Shown: positions 27,404-37,600 of the stretch, piece by piece
Layout: the number at the start of each line of letters is the position of its first letter
How positions within the stretch are numbered: the first letter of the stretch is position 1
Origin: Alphaproteobacteria bacterium
Lineage (GTDB): Bacteria > Pseudomonadota > Alphaproteobacteria > Caulobacterales > Aquidulcibacteraceae
Reading direction: 5' to 3'
Length of the DNA: 46,337 nt
Assembly (NCBI GenBank): GCA_018969015.1
Contig: JAGWZE010000027.1
Coordinates: 1-46,337 of the forward strand
Translations under genes and position numbers: made by a program
The notes under the pieces: generated by a model
Told to the model about the DNA's origin: nothing
Database searches by the model: none
The model's input: only the letters and a program-made list of their open reading frames with translations

Positions 27404-27545
27404 GTCCTTCTCCCCTTGTGGGAGAAGGTGGCCCGCAGGGCCGGATGAGGGGTGAACCGCCACGGTCTCGTATGTGGTTCACCCCTCACCCGTCTCGTCG
27501 GCTTCGCCGCCGATCCACCCTCTCCCACAAGGGGAGAGGGACGTG
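27404..27545. repeat. Intergenic palindromic repeat, CCTTCTCCC family, second locus
   Basis: Two inverted copies of the element seen at 15221: one at 27404-27454 (CCTTCTCCCCTTGTGGGAGA, then GGATGAGGGGTGAACC) and one at 27477-27541 on the opposite strand. They face each other tail to tail, unlike the head-to-head layout at 15.2 kb. The remaining bases to 27674 hold no gene that I can support. Confidence 0.85.
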
Positions 27546-27674
27546 GGTTCGCCGTCGCTCGCCCTCGCTCGCTAGGCGCGCTGGCCACACTGCGCACACT
27601 TCGCCTTGCGCGCGCCGCGCACGCTCCTAACCTAGGCGCGCGCTGCGGCTCGCGCTGCGCACCGGGGGCTCTCC

Positions 27675-30551
27675 ATGCGCACCGCCCGTTCGATCCTCGC
27701 CCGCCTCGGCGCCGCGCTTCTCCTTGCCGTCGTCGCCGCCTGCGCGACGCCTGCCGCGCAAACGCCCCCGGCGCCGCAGCCGCTCTCGCCGGTCGTGCGG
27801 CTGCCGGACTATCTCGTCTGGCCGCACGATCTTTCCGATCTCAAGCCCGATCCCGACGTGCGCTACGGCGTGCTCGCCAACGGCATGCGCTACGCGATCC
27901 TGCGCAACACCCAGCCGGCCGGCGTCGTCGCGCTGCGCCTGCGCATCGCGTCCGGCGCGCTGCAGGAGACCGACGAGCAGCGCGGCCTCGCGCATTTCCT
28001 CGAGCACATGGCCTTCAACGGTTCGAAGAACGTGCCCGAAGGCGAGATGATCAAGATCCTCGAGCGCAAGGGCCTCGCCTTCGGCCCCGACACCAACGCC
28101 TACACCTCGTTCGGCGAGACGGTGTACATGCTCGATCTGCCGAAGAACGACGTCGCCACGTTCGAAACCGGCCTGATGCTGATGCGCGAAACCGCCGATC
28201 GCCTGACGATCTCGGAAGAGGCGGTCCAGCGCGAGAAGGGCGTCATTCTCTCGGACGAGCGCGCGCGCGACACGCCGGAATTCCGCGCCACCAAGGCCCG
28301 GTTTGCATTCTGGCTGAAAGGCCAGCGTGTGCCCGAACGGTTCCCGATCGGCACGATCGACTCGATCAAGGCGGCCACGTCGGCGAAGATCACCGACTAC
28401 TACCGCAAGCACTACCGCCCCGAGCGCGCGATGTTCGTCGTCAGCGGGGATGTCGACGTCGCCGACGTCGAGGCCAAGATCAAGGCGCAGTTCGCCGATT
28501 GGAGCCAGCCGGGCCCGGCCGGAACCGATCCTGCCCTTGGCGACGTTGCGCCGCGTACACGCGAAGCCGCCGTCCACGTCGAGCCATCCGGCCCCACGAG
28601 CGTCACGCTCAGCTACGTCTCCGCGCCCGACGCCGCCGCCGACACTCGCGCCAAGCGCATCCGCGACACGCGCCGCGGGCTCGCCTTCGACATCGTCAAC
28701 CGCCGGCTTCAGCGCCTCGCGCGCGGCGCAGACGCGCCGTTCGTGGCCGCCAGCATCTACCGCGCCGAGGTCGAAAAGAGCGTGACGCTCGCCGGCCTCT
28801 CGGTGTCGACACAGCCGGGCGCGTGGGAAAAAGGCCTCGCCGCCGCCGAGCAGGCCGTCCGCCAGGCGCTGCAGTATGGCGTGCAGCAGGCCGAACTCGA
28901 TCGCGAGATCCGCGAGACCGAAGCCGGCCTCGCCGCCGCGGTCACGGGCGCAGACACCCGCGACACGCGCAGCCTCGCCAGCGGTCTCGCGCAGGCCTTC
29001 GACGACCGTTACGTCTTCACCCACCCGAAGGACGATCTCGCCATCTTCGCCGAAGCCGTGAAGGGCTTCGACGCGGCGTCGGCCTCGGCGCTGCTGAAGG
29101 AAGGCTTTGCGGGGCAGGGGCCGCTGTTGTTCCTGTCGACACCGCAGCCCGTCGATCCCGCCGCGCTCGCCGCCGCCTATGACCGCAGCGCCGCGACGCC
29201 CGTCGCCGCGCCCGCCGCCGCCGTCGCCGCCGCGTGGCCCTATGCGAACTTCGGCGCGCCGGGCGCCGTCGTCTCGCGCACGCGTGACGCCGCGCTCGAC
29301 ACCGACTTCCTCACCTTCGCCAACGGCGTGCGCCTCACCGTGAAGCGCTTGACGTTCGAGAAGGGCTCCGTCGGCGTCACCGTACGGTTCGCGGGCGGCC
29401 TGCTCGCGCTGCCGCAGGCGCCGAAGGGGCTCGCTTGGGCGGCGCCGTTCGCCGTGCCGGAAGGCGGCCTCGGCAAACTCGATCGCGAAGGGCTCGATCT
29501 TGCGACGGTCGGCAAGATCGTCGGCGCCGGTTTCGGCTTCGACGAGAACGCCATCGAGCTCTCGGGCGAGACGCGCCCGGAGGACCTCGCGCTGCAGATG
29601 CAGCTGCTGGCCGCATACGCCACCGATCCCGGCTGGCGTGGCGAAGGTCTCGCGCGCCTGCAGGCCGCCGCCGAAAGCCAGTTCGCCTCCATCGAGGCCA
29701 ATCCGGGCCGCGTGCTCGGACGCGATGCGGGCGCGATCCTGCGCAGCGGCGACGGGCGCTTCACGTTCCCCACGCTCGCCGAGGCGCGCGCGCTGAAGAT
29801 GGACGACATCCGCGCCGTCGTCGCGCCGCTTCTCGCCAGCGCGCCGATCGAGATCACGATCGTCGGCGACATCGATCCGAAGGCGGCCGAAGCTGCCGTC
29901 GCGGCGACGTTCGGCGCCTTGCCTCCGCGCGCCAAGAGCTGGACCGCGCCGAAAGGCGCCGACGTCGTGCGCTTTCCCGGTACGCGGCCCGACCCGATCC
30001 GCCTGACGCATCGCGGCCGCGCGGATCAGGCCGTTGGCTACGTGGCCTATAAGGGGTTCGACGCGCGCGACATCCGCAAGGTCCGTGCGCTGCGTCTCGT
30101 GCGGCAGCTGATGCGCCTGCGCCTTACCGAGGAAGTCCGCGAGCGTCTGGGCGCGTCCTATTCTCCGAGCGCCGGCGATTTCTCGTCCGACGCCTTCCCG
30201 GGCTACGGCTTCTTCTCGGCGACGGCGGAAACGCCGCCGGCGCAGGTGCCGGAGTTCTTCCGCATCGTCGACGAGATCGCCGCCGAGTTGCGCGCCGGCA
30301 AGTTCGATGATGACCTCATCGCCCGCGCCCGCGAGCCCCTCGTGGATCAGGCGCAAACGTCCGAGCGCACGGCGCCGTACTGGCTCTCCGCCCTGTCCGA
30401 CGCCCAGTCGAACCCGCGCACGCTGCCGGCGATCAAGTCGCGCATCTCGGATCTGCAGACGATCTCGAAAGCCGAGATCGTCACGGTCGCAAACGAAGTC
30501 CTGCAACCCGCGCGCCTCGTGCGCATCCAGGTGACGCCCGCGACGCCCTAG
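27675..30551 (+). CDS. M16 family metallopeptidase, lipoprotein
   Basis: A 958-residue peptidase made of two M16 halves. A signal peptide with a VVAAC lipobox anchors it, probably in the periplasm. The first half has the inverted zinc motif HXXEH (RGLAHFLEHMAFNG) and the third ligand Glu in EEAVQREKGVILSDE; it is the active half. The second half (starting near FLTFANGVRLTVKRL) lacks HXXEH and ends in RLTEEVRERLGASYSPS, the usual substrate-binding C-terminal part. Members degrade small peptides. It is followed by a palindromic block shared with the convergent glmS gene. Confidence 0.93.
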   Translation: MRTARSILARLGAALLLAVVAACATPAAQTPPAPQPLSPVVRLPDYLVWPHDLSDLKPDPDVRYGVLANGMRYAILRNTQPAGVVALRLRIASGALQETDEQRGLAHFLEHMAFNGSKNVPEGEMIKILERKGLAFGPDTNAYTSFGETVYMLDLPKNDVATFETGLMLMRETADRLTISEEAVQREKGVILSDERARDTPEFRATKARFAFWLKGQRVPERFPIGTIDSIKAATSAKITDYYRKHYRPERAMFVVSGDVDVADVEAKIKAQFADWSQPGPAGTDPALGDVAPRTREAAVHVEPSGPTSVTLSYVSAPDAAADTRAKRIRDTRRGLAFDIVNRRLQRLARGADAPFVAASIYRAEVEKSVTLAGLSVSTQPGAWEKGLAAAEQAVRQALQYGVQQAELDREIRETEAGLAAAVTGADTRDTRSLASGLAQAFDDRYVFTHPKDDLAIFAEAVKGFDAASASALLKEGFAGQGPLLFLSTPQPVDPAALAAAYDRSAATPVAAPAAAVAAAWPYANFGAPGAVVSRTRDAALDTDFLTFANGVRLTVKRLTFEKGSVGVTVRFAGGLLALPQAPKGLAWAAPFAVPEGGLGKLDREGLDLATVGKIVGAGFGFDENAIELSGETRPEDLALQMQLLAAYATDPGWRGEGLARLQAAAESQFASIEANPGRVLGRDAGAILRSGDGRFTFPTLAEARALKMDDIRAVVAPLLASAPIEITIVGDIDPKAAEAAVAATFGALPPRAKSWTAPKGADVVRFPGTRPDPIRLTHRGRADQAVGYVAYKGFDARDIRKVRALRLVRQLMRLRLTEEVRERLGASYSPSAGDFSSDAFPGYGFFSATAETPPAQVPEFFRIVDEIAAELRAGKFDDDLIARAREPLVDQAQTSERTAPYWLSALSDAQSNPRTLPAIKSRISDLQTISKAEIVTVANEVLQPARLVRIQVTPATP

Positions 30552-30580
30552 AGTGTCGGGCGAAAGCCGCCTTCTCCGTC

Positions 30581-30677
30581 ATCCTCGCCGCGCACGACGT
30601 GCGAGGCGAGGATCCAGAGACCGCCGGTTCAAACGCCTGGATCCCCGCCGCGCCTCCGGCGCGTCGAGGATGACGCC
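30581..30677. repeat. Intergenic palindromic repeat between convergent genes
   Basis: The stretch has a TCATCCTCGCC arm paired with GGCGAGGATCC (13-bp stem with one mismatch around CGACG), then CCTGGATCCCC, a GCGCCTCCGGCGC hairpin and GAGGATGAC. It is the longest copy of the family also seen at 6598 and 10139. It can terminate both the M16 and the glmS transcripts. Confidence 0.7.
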
Positions 30678-30691
30678 GCGTGCCCGGACGA

Positions 30692-32518
30692 TCACTCCAC
30701 CGTGACGGACTTCGCCAGGTTGCGCGGCTGGTCGACATCGGTCCCGCGCACGACGGCGACGTGGTAGGCGAGCAGCTGCAGCGGAGAGGCATAGACGAGC
30801 GGCGCGATGAACGGATCGCAGGCCGGAACCTGGATGATCGCGTCGACGACGTCCTTGGCGGCGGCCGCGCCGGCGGCGTCGGTGAAGAGGATCACGCGTC
30901 CGCGCCGCGCCTTCACTTCCTGCATGTTCGACATGGTCTTTTCGAACAGCGCATCGTGCGGCGCCACGACGATCACCGGCGTGTGCTCGTCGATCAGCGC
31001 GATCGGGCCATGCTTCAGTTCGCCGGCGGCGTAGCCTTCGGCGTGGATGTAGCTGATCTCTTTCAGCTTGAGCGCGCCCTCGAGCGCCATCGGATAATGC
31101 ACGCCGCGGCCGAGGAACAGGATGTCGCGCGCCTTCGCCAGATCGATCGCCAGCGCGGCGATGACGTCTTCGGCCGCGAGGGACTCCGCCATCAGGCGCG
31201 GCGTCTCCATCAGCGCGTGGACGAGGCGGCGCTCCTCGGTTTCGGAGATCGTGCCGCGCGCGCGCGCCACCGCAATCGAGAACGCCGCGAGCACCGCGAG
31301 TTGCGCCGTGAAGGCTTTCGTCGACGCGACGCCGATCTCGGGGCCCGCGAGCGTCGGGAGCACGGCGTCGCTCTCGCGCCAGATCGTCGAATGCTGCACG
31401 TTCACGACCGAAAGCGTGCGCACGCCATGCTCTTTGCAGTAGCGCAGCGCCGCCAGCGTATCGGCCGTTTCGCCAGATTGCGACACGAACAGCGCCGCGC
31501 CGCTCGGGGAGGGCGTCGGGTCGCGGTAGCGGAACTCGGAGGCGATGTCGCACTCCACAGGCGTGCGCGCGAGGCGCTCGATCCAGTACTCCGCGACGCG
31601 GCCCGCATAGTGCGCCGTGCCGCACGCCACGATGTCGATGCGGTCGGCCGTCGCCACCCCCACGCCGTCGAGGTCCGGCAGCGCCACGCGCTCGTTGAGC
31701 ACGTCGACATAGCGCGCGATCGTGCGCCCCGTCGTCTCCGGCTGCTCGTGGATCTCCTTCTGCATGAAGTGGCGGTAGTTGCCCTTCTCGACCGCGGCGG
31801 CCGAGCCGGAAATGACCGAAACCGGACGGTTCACGGTCTTGCCCGCGGCGTCGACGACCTCCACGCCCTCGCGCGTCAGGATCGCCGCGTCGCCCTCTTC
31901 CAGATAGATCACGCGATCGGTGAACGGCGCGACGGCGATGGCGTCGGAGCCCAGGAACACCTCGCCCTCGCCAAGCCCGACGACGAGCGGGCTGCCCTTG
32001 CGCGCGCCGATCATCAGATCAGGCTGGCCGGCGAACAGGCACGCCACCGCGAACGCCCCTTCGAGCTGGCCGATCGCCTTCAGCGTCGCCGTGCGCGGAT
32101 CGAGGCCCTGGTTGATCAGATCGGTGATGAGGTGCGCGATGACCTCGCTGTCGGTCTCGGAGGCGAACACGCGGCCCTTGGCCTGCAGCGCCTCGCGCAG
32201 CGGGCGGAAGTTCTCGATGATGCCGTTGTGCACGATTGCGACGGTGTCGGTCGCGTGGGGGTGGGCGTTCGAGGTGGTCGGGGCGCCGTGCGTCGCCCAG
32301 CGGGTGTGGCCGATGCCTTCGAACCCGCGAAGCGGCGCGGCTTCGAGTTCGGCGACGAGATTGGCGATCTTTCCAGAGGCCCGGCGGCGCGTGATGACGC
32401 CGTCTTCCAGCGTCGCGACGCCGGCGGAGTCGTAGCCGCGATACTCGAGCCGCTTCAGCGCCGCCACGAGCCGGGGCGCCGCCGCTTCCGAGCCCAGAAT
32501 ACCGATGATGCCGCACAT
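30692..32518 (-). CDS. glmS: Glutamine-fructose-6-phosphate aminotransferase
   Basis: A 608-residue enzyme that makes glucosamine-6-phosphate from fructose-6-phosphate and glutamine, the first step to UDP-GlcNAc for peptidoglycan and lipopolysaccharide. The N-terminus MCGIIGILG has the catalytic Cys after Met removal, and GIGHTRWATHG and HNGIIENF are the glutaminase motifs. Two SIS domains follow (IVACGTAHYAG, SQSGETADTLAALRYCK), and the C-terminus LAKSVTVE is the conserved tail. Length is the family norm. I saw no glmS ribozyme upstream. Confidence 0.98.
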   Translation of the reverse strand: MCGIIGILGSEAAAPRLVAALKRLEYRGYDSAGVATLEDGVITRRRASGKIANLVAELEAAPLRGFEGIGHTRWATHGAPTTSNAHPHATDTVAIVHNGIIENFRPLREALQAKGRVFASETDSEVIAHLITDLINQGLDPRTATLKAIGQLEGAFAVACLFAGQPDLMIGARKGSPLVVGLGEGEVFLGSDAIAVAPFTDRVIYLEEGDAAILTREGVEVVDAAGKTVNRPVSVISGSAAAVEKGNYRHFMQKEIHEQPETTGRTIARYVDVLNERVALPDLDGVGVATADRIDIVACGTAHYAGRVAEYWIERLARTPVECDIASEFRYRDPTPSPSGAALFVSQSGETADTLAALRYCKEHGVRTLSVVNVQHSTIWRESDAVLPTLAGPEIGVASTKAFTAQLAVLAAFSIAVARARGTISETEERRLVHALMETPRLMAESLAAEDVIAALAIDLAKARDILFLGRGVHYPMALEGALKLKEISYIHAEGYAAGELKHGPIALIDEHTPVIVVAPHDALFEKTMSNMQEVKARRGRVILFTDAAGAAAAKDVVDAIIQVPACDPFIAPLVYASPLQLLAYHVAVVRGTDVDQPRNLAKSVTVE

Positions 32519-32680
32519 GCGCGCCGTCTCCGCCTCGTCAGGCGCCGCGCGGCCCTCAAATCGGGGGCGGCGGCGTCCGGGCGGTGCTTATGGCGCCGCG
32601 CAGACGCCGGCGCACGTCATGTTTGGTTTCAAAATGCTGCGGCGCGCCTGCGCTCTCGGCGCGGGGACCCTGCGATCGCC

Positions 32681-33358
32681 TCAATCCGGCGAGGCGTGGA
32701 AGTCCTGGACGATCCGCGTGCGGGCGGTCGCGGCCGGGGTGCTCGCGCTGCGATAGGCTTTCGCAAACAGCGCTTCGGCCCGGGCGGCGACGGCGTCGAC
32801 CTGATCGCCGCCAGTGGCCGGGGCGGTCTGGGCCGCCGCGACAGGGGCGACCTCCGGCACGATCGGCGCCAGCCCGAACTCGGAGTCGAGTGGTTGGGTC
32901 CGTTCGATCTGCGTCGCGTTGGCGAGCACCGCCCCGAACCCGAGGCTGAAGGCAATGGCGGCCAATACGCGGCCAAAGTCGATAGCGGCGCGACGGCGCT
33001 GGCCCATCGCGGACCGGGGGGCGGGCGCCACGGCGGCGAGACCGGCCTCGAGGCCGGCCTGGTCAGCCGCGCCGACGACGCCGACGAGCGCGGCGAGATA
33101 GGCCGGCACGGGCGTCGCATCGACCTTCAGGATGAGGCCTGGCGCCTCACGGTCGGACATCAGGGCGGCATAGGTCGGCCCGAGGCCCTGGGCCTCCGCC
33201 GCCGCCGACCAAAGCGCCACGAGCCGGAACTTCTGGCCGAATGCTCCGAGCGGGGCGTTCGCCGTCACGGCATCCGTCACCCACACGCGCGGGTTCGCGC
33301 CGAGCCGCTCGGCCACGGGGGCGTCGGAACGGGCGTGGAGAATGACGACGTCACGCAT
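32681..33358 (-). CDS. TIR-like single-pass membrane protein, degenerate
   Basis: A 225-residue protein of no known family. The N-terminal 100 residues have a strand-helix pattern like a shortened TIR fold: DVVILHARSDAPVAERL, FRLVALWSAAAEAQ and GLILKVDATPVPAYLAALVG. No Glu stands at the TIR catalytic position. A basic stretch (GQRRRAAIDF) precedes one membrane helix (VLAAIAFSLGFGAVLA), then an Ala/Pro-rich and presumably periplasmic tail. The layout resembles the N-terminal half of the TIR/TonB fusion at 1802-3862, but without the TonB domain. It is unconnected to glmS, 162 bp downstream. The TIR link is by eye and uncertain. Confidence 0.6.
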   Translation of the reverse strand: MRDVVILHARSDAPVAERLGANPRVWVTDAVTANAPLGAFGQKFRLVALWSAAAEAQGLGPTYAALMSDREAPGLILKVDATPVPAYLAALVGVVGAADQAGLEAGLAAVAPAPRSAMGQRRRAAIDFGRVLAAIAFSLGFGAVLANATQIERTQPLDSEFGLAPIVPEVAPVAAAQTAPATGGDQVDAVAARAEALFAKAYRSASTPAATARTRIVQDFHASPD

Positions 33359-33466
33359 TGACTTTGAGCCCCTCGCCGGAGCGCGCCGACCGCCCTCGGT
33401 CGTCGCGCCTTGATCGCGCCCTCGTGACGATCAGTTGCGGCCAAACAGGGGCGTCCGCAAGACGGA

Positions 33467-34495
33467 TCAGTCAACAATTTGGAAATAATTTTTGTACCAG
33501 CCTACGAATTGGGCGAGCCCGTCCGCCAGAGTCGTTTTGGGGGCAAACCCCACGGCGGTGGTGAGGTCCGAAACATCTGCAAAAGTTTCAGGGACATCGC
33601 CCGGAGGCGCCGGCGCGTGGCGGATGATCGCCGTTCGCCCGGCCGCTTTTTCGAGCGCCGCGACGAAGTCTGTGAGCGCAATCGGGGTGTGGTTGCCGAT
33701 GTTGAAGATCCGCCAGGGCGCCGTCGATCGGGCAGGATCGGGGTGCGCGGGGTCGAAGGACGGATCCGGAGCTGGCGGCAGATCGACGAGACGCACCACC
33801 GCATCGACGATGTCGTCGATATAGGTGAAGTCGCGCCGCATCCTCTGGGCGTCGAACAGGGTGATCGGCTCGCCCGCGAACAGCGCCTTCGTGAAGGCGA
33901 AATAGGCCATGTCCGGCCGGCCCCAGGGGCCATAGACCGTGAAGAAGCGCAGGCCCGTCGTCGGCAGGCCGAACAGGTGCGCATAGGTGTGCGCCATCAG
34001 CTCGTTGGCGCGCTTGGTCGCGGCGTAGAGCGAGACCGGATGATTGGCGCCGGCGTGCTCGGAGAAGGGCGTGGCGGTGGTCGCGCCATAGACCGAACTC
34101 GACGAGGCGTAGACGAGATGTCCGACGGCGCGGCGCCGGCACGTCTCGAGCATGTTGAGGAAGCCCGTGAGGTTGGCCCGGCCATAGGCGTGAGGCGCCT
34201 CGAGCGAGTAGCGGACGCCGGCCTGGGCGGCGAGGTGGATGACCGCTTCGGGGGCCGCGGCGTCGGCGACGGCGTCCAGCGCGGCCTGATCAGCGATGTC
34301 GATCTCGGCGAAGGTAAACCCCGGCGATGCGGCCAGCAGGGCGATCCGGTCCCGCTTCAGCCGCGGATCGTAATAGGGGTTCAGGTCATCGACGCCCCAG
34401 ACGCGCACGCCGGCGTCCAGCAGCCGGCGGCACACATGGTATCCGATGAAGCCGGCCGCGCCGGTGACCAGAACTGGAACGCCCGCGGAAGGTAT
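33467..34495 (-). CDS. NAD-dependent epimerase, UDP-glucuronate 4-epimerase-like
   Basis: A protein of about 342 residues of the extended SDR family. The Rossmann motif VTGAAGFIGYHV, the segment GVDDLNPYYDPRLKRDRIALL, and the YAATKRANE active site (YxxxK) match UDP-glucuronate 4-epimerases, which supply galacturonate for polysaccharide. No ATG, GTG or TTG occurs in frame between the upstream stop at 34564 and the Rossmann motif. The first GTG (34435) lies inside it. An AGGAG site is followed after 7 bases by ATA at 34495-34493, which fits a start and gives an N-terminus before VPVLVTG. Either ATA is used or a base is wrong. Confidence 0.85.
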   Translation of the reverse strand: MPSAGVPVLVTGAAGFIGYHVCRRLLDAGVRVWGVDDLNPYYDPRLKRDRIALLAASPGFTFAEIDIADQAALDAVADAAAPEAVIHLAAQAGVRYSLEAPHAYGRANLTGFLNMLETCRRRAVGHLVYASSSSVYGATTATPFSEHAGANHPVSLYAATKRANELMAHTYAHLFGLPTTGLRFFTVYGPWGRPDMAYFAFTKALFAGEPITLFDAQRMRRDFTYIDDIVDAVVRLVDLPPAPDPSFDPAHPDPARSTAPWRIFNIGNHTPIALTDFVAALEKAAGRTAIIRHAPAPPGDVPETFADVSDLTTAVGFAPKTTLADGLAQFVGWYKNYFQIVD

Positions 34496-34601
34496 GGCGC
34501 GTCTCCTCGACCAGGGGCGCGGGGTAGCATAGGGGCGGGGGAAGGCAAGCGCCCGGCGCGTTCATCGGCCGGGCCTCGCGTTAATGTGGCCGGGTTGGCG
34601 C

Positions 34602-37600
34602 TCAGGCCGCGGGCCCCGAAGACGCCACCGGTGACGCCGCATGCGCCGCTCTGACCGCGTCGAGATCGTCGGGGTCCTTCGGCGCGAGCAGCAGGTACAT
34701 CGCCGGCGTGACGATCCGCGCGAGCAGCGTCGAGCTGATCAGCCCGCCGATGATGACGATCGCCAGCGGCGAATAGAGCGGGGACTTCTCCAGCACGAGT
34801 GGCGTCAATCCGCCGATCGCCGTGGCGGAGGTCAAGAGAACCGGCAGGAACCGGATCTCACCCGCCCGTTCGACCGCTTCGCGCTTGGGCACGCCGGTCT
34901 CGCGCAGCTTGTTGGCGAAGTCGACGAGCAGGATCGAGTTTTTGATCTCGATCCCGATCAGCGCGACGAACCCGATGATCGCCACGAAGGACAGGCTCTC
35001 GCCGGAGATGAACAGCGCAACGAGGCCGCCCATCACGCCGAACGGGATCACGAACGCGACGGTCGTCATCATCGCGAACGTGCCGAACTCCAAAAGCAAA
35101 ACGGCGAGCACGCCGAACACGGCCACGAGTACGGCTGCGCCGAGCCCGGAGAAGCTGCGCGCGGACGCCTCGGCCTGGCCGCCGAACGTCACCTTGTAGC
35201 CGGGCGGCAGGTCCAGCGCGGCGAGACGCCCGGCGACGTCCTGCGTCACACGCGACGTGAGGAACCCGTCCTTGGTGTAGGCCGTGATCGTGACGACCCG
35301 CTCCTTGTCCAGGCGCTCGATCGTGGCCGGTCCGGAGGAGAAGGTGGGCGCGGCGATTTCCGCGAGCGGGATGGCGGCGCCCGATTGCGTCCACACATAG
35401 AGGCGGCGCACGTCGTCTGCGCTCGGAACGTCCGTGGCCGTCGCGAGGCGCACCCGCACGGGGTAGGCGTCGCCGGTGGGATCGCGGAACTGCGCGACGG
35501 GAACGCCGCCGATGGCGATGCGCAACGCGTCGTCGGCTGCGCCGGCCGTCACGCCGAGCAGGGCGGATTTGTCGGCGTCGACGTTCAGATCGAGATCGAC
35601 CTGGCGCGCCGCGAGCGGATTGCGGACGTCGCGCACGCCCGGCGTATCGCGCACGATCGCTTCGACGCGGCGTGCGAGGTCGTCCAGCGCGGCAAGGTCC
35701 TTGCCCTGAACGCGCACGGCGATGGGCGCCTCGATCGGCGGCCCGTTCTCGAAGCGGCGCAGGTCGAGGCGCGCGCCCGGATAGGTGGCGAGTTCGGCGC
35801 GGATCTTCTTCACGGTCTCGGTCGTGACGCCCGGCTCCCATTTCTTGAAGGAGGCATAGATCGCGCCGACGTTCGGCTGGGTCTGCTGGGGGATGACGTT
35901 GTAATAGATCTGCGGATTGCCGCGGCCGGCGTTGGAGAAATACCACTCCACCTCGTCGTGCTTGCGCAGCACCGACTCGGCGAACCGGATCGCCTTGTCC
36001 GTCTCCGCGACGGAGACGCCGCGCGGCAGCTCCGCATCGATCATGAAGTATGGGCTGTCGTTCTGTGGGAACAGCGAGAAGCCGATCCGCGGCACCAGCG
36101 CGAACGACGCCAGCGCGACGGCCAGCGCCACGATGACCGTCTGGCGCGGCCGCTCGAGCGCCCAGTGCAGCACCGGATTGTAGGTGCGATGGATCGCGCC
36201 CATCACCGCGTCGAGGAAAAAGTTGGAGTGGCCCGCCGCCGACCGCGGCAGCAGCCGGCTCGCGAGGAAGGGGATGATCGTCAGCGCGACGACGAGCGAG
36301 GCCGCGATCGTCACCGTGACCGCGACGGGCAGGGAGCGCGTGAATTCGCCAGCGCCCTCGGGCAGGTTGAGCAGCGGCAGGAACGCGAACAGCAGCGCGG
36401 CCGTGCAACCGATCACCGCCACGTCGATCTCGTTCACGCCGGCAAGCGCCGCGTCGCGCGGCGGCAGGCCTTCGCGCAGGCGCCGCGCGATGTTTTCCGT
36501 GACGACGATGGAGTCGTCCACCAGCAGACCCAGCGCGAGCACGAAGCCCGCGATCGAGAGCTGGTTCATCGAGTAGCCCAGCGCCTGCACCGCGACGACG
36601 CCGATGGCGAGCGACAGCGGGATCGACACCATGACGATGAGCGAGGCCCGGAAGCCGAGCGGCAGCAGCGTCACGAGCACGAGCAGGATGGCGATCGCGA
36701 AGTCACGCCCGAGCTTCCCGAGCCGTTCCTTCACGGTGCGCGACTGATCGAACCCGCGCTCGAGCTTCACGCCCGCCGGCAGCCGCGCCTCGAAATCCGC
36801 GACCTCGACGTCGATCGACGATTTGAGATTGAACACGTCCTCGCCCAGCTTGCCCTTGGCGGTGACGAAGAGCGCGCGCTGGCCATTGAACCGCGTGATG
36901 TGGCGCTGTTCCTCGTTGCCCCAGGCGACCGTGGCGACATCGCCGACGCGCACCACGCGGCCGTCGCCGGCGCGGATGGCGGTGGCGCGGATTTCCTCGA
37001 GGCTGTCGAACGGGCCGGACGCTTCCACATTGAACCGCCGTGCGCCCGCCTCGACCGCGCCGATCGGCGCGTCCGATCCCTCGCGGCGGAGCGCATCGGC
37101 TACGAGACCGGGCGGGATCTTGTAGGCGGCGAGCTTGTCGAGATCGACGCTGACCTGCACTTCGGCGCCGGGCGCGCCCCACACCTGCGCCTGCTGCACG
37201 CCGGGCGCGCGTTCGATCTGGTCGCGCAGGTCCTTGGCGAGCGCTTCGAGCGTGCGGATGTTTGCGGTTTCACTGACGAGCGCGAGTTGGACGACGGCGG
37301 CTTCGGCCGGGTTGAACTTGCGCAGATCGACGGCGATCACACCGTCCGGCAAGGTTGGCCGCACGACGTTCACTTCGCGCACGACCTGATCATAGGCGCG
37401 CTCGGGATCGGTGCCCCACACGAACTCGACGCTGATCGTCGCGACGCCGGCGCCGCTGGTGGATTCGATCTTGCGGACGTCCTCCAGCTTGTTGACGGCG
37501 CTCTCCAGCGGGATGGCGACGAGCTTCTCCATCTGGCCCGCATCGGCGCCCGGCAGCACGACCGTCACGGAGACGCCGGGAAACTTGGCGATCGGATCTT

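Noticed and set aside
27627-30506. A 959-codon open frame on the minus strand
   Set aside because: Antisense to the M16 peptidase gene, whose motifs are clear. The translation is Arg/Gly/Asp-rich without domains.
32519-32680. glmS ribozyme or other riboswitch upstream of glmS
   Set aside because: No conserved core or suitable long leader is visible, and the ribozyme is known mainly from Gram-positive bacteria.
30680-33361. An 893-codon open frame on the plus strand
   Set aside because: Antisense to glmS and the TIR-like gene; no domain and biased composition.
34433-34435. GTG as the start of the epimerase gene
   Set aside because: It falls within the glycine-rich NAD-binding motif (FIGYHV), so a protein starting there would lack its cofactor site.
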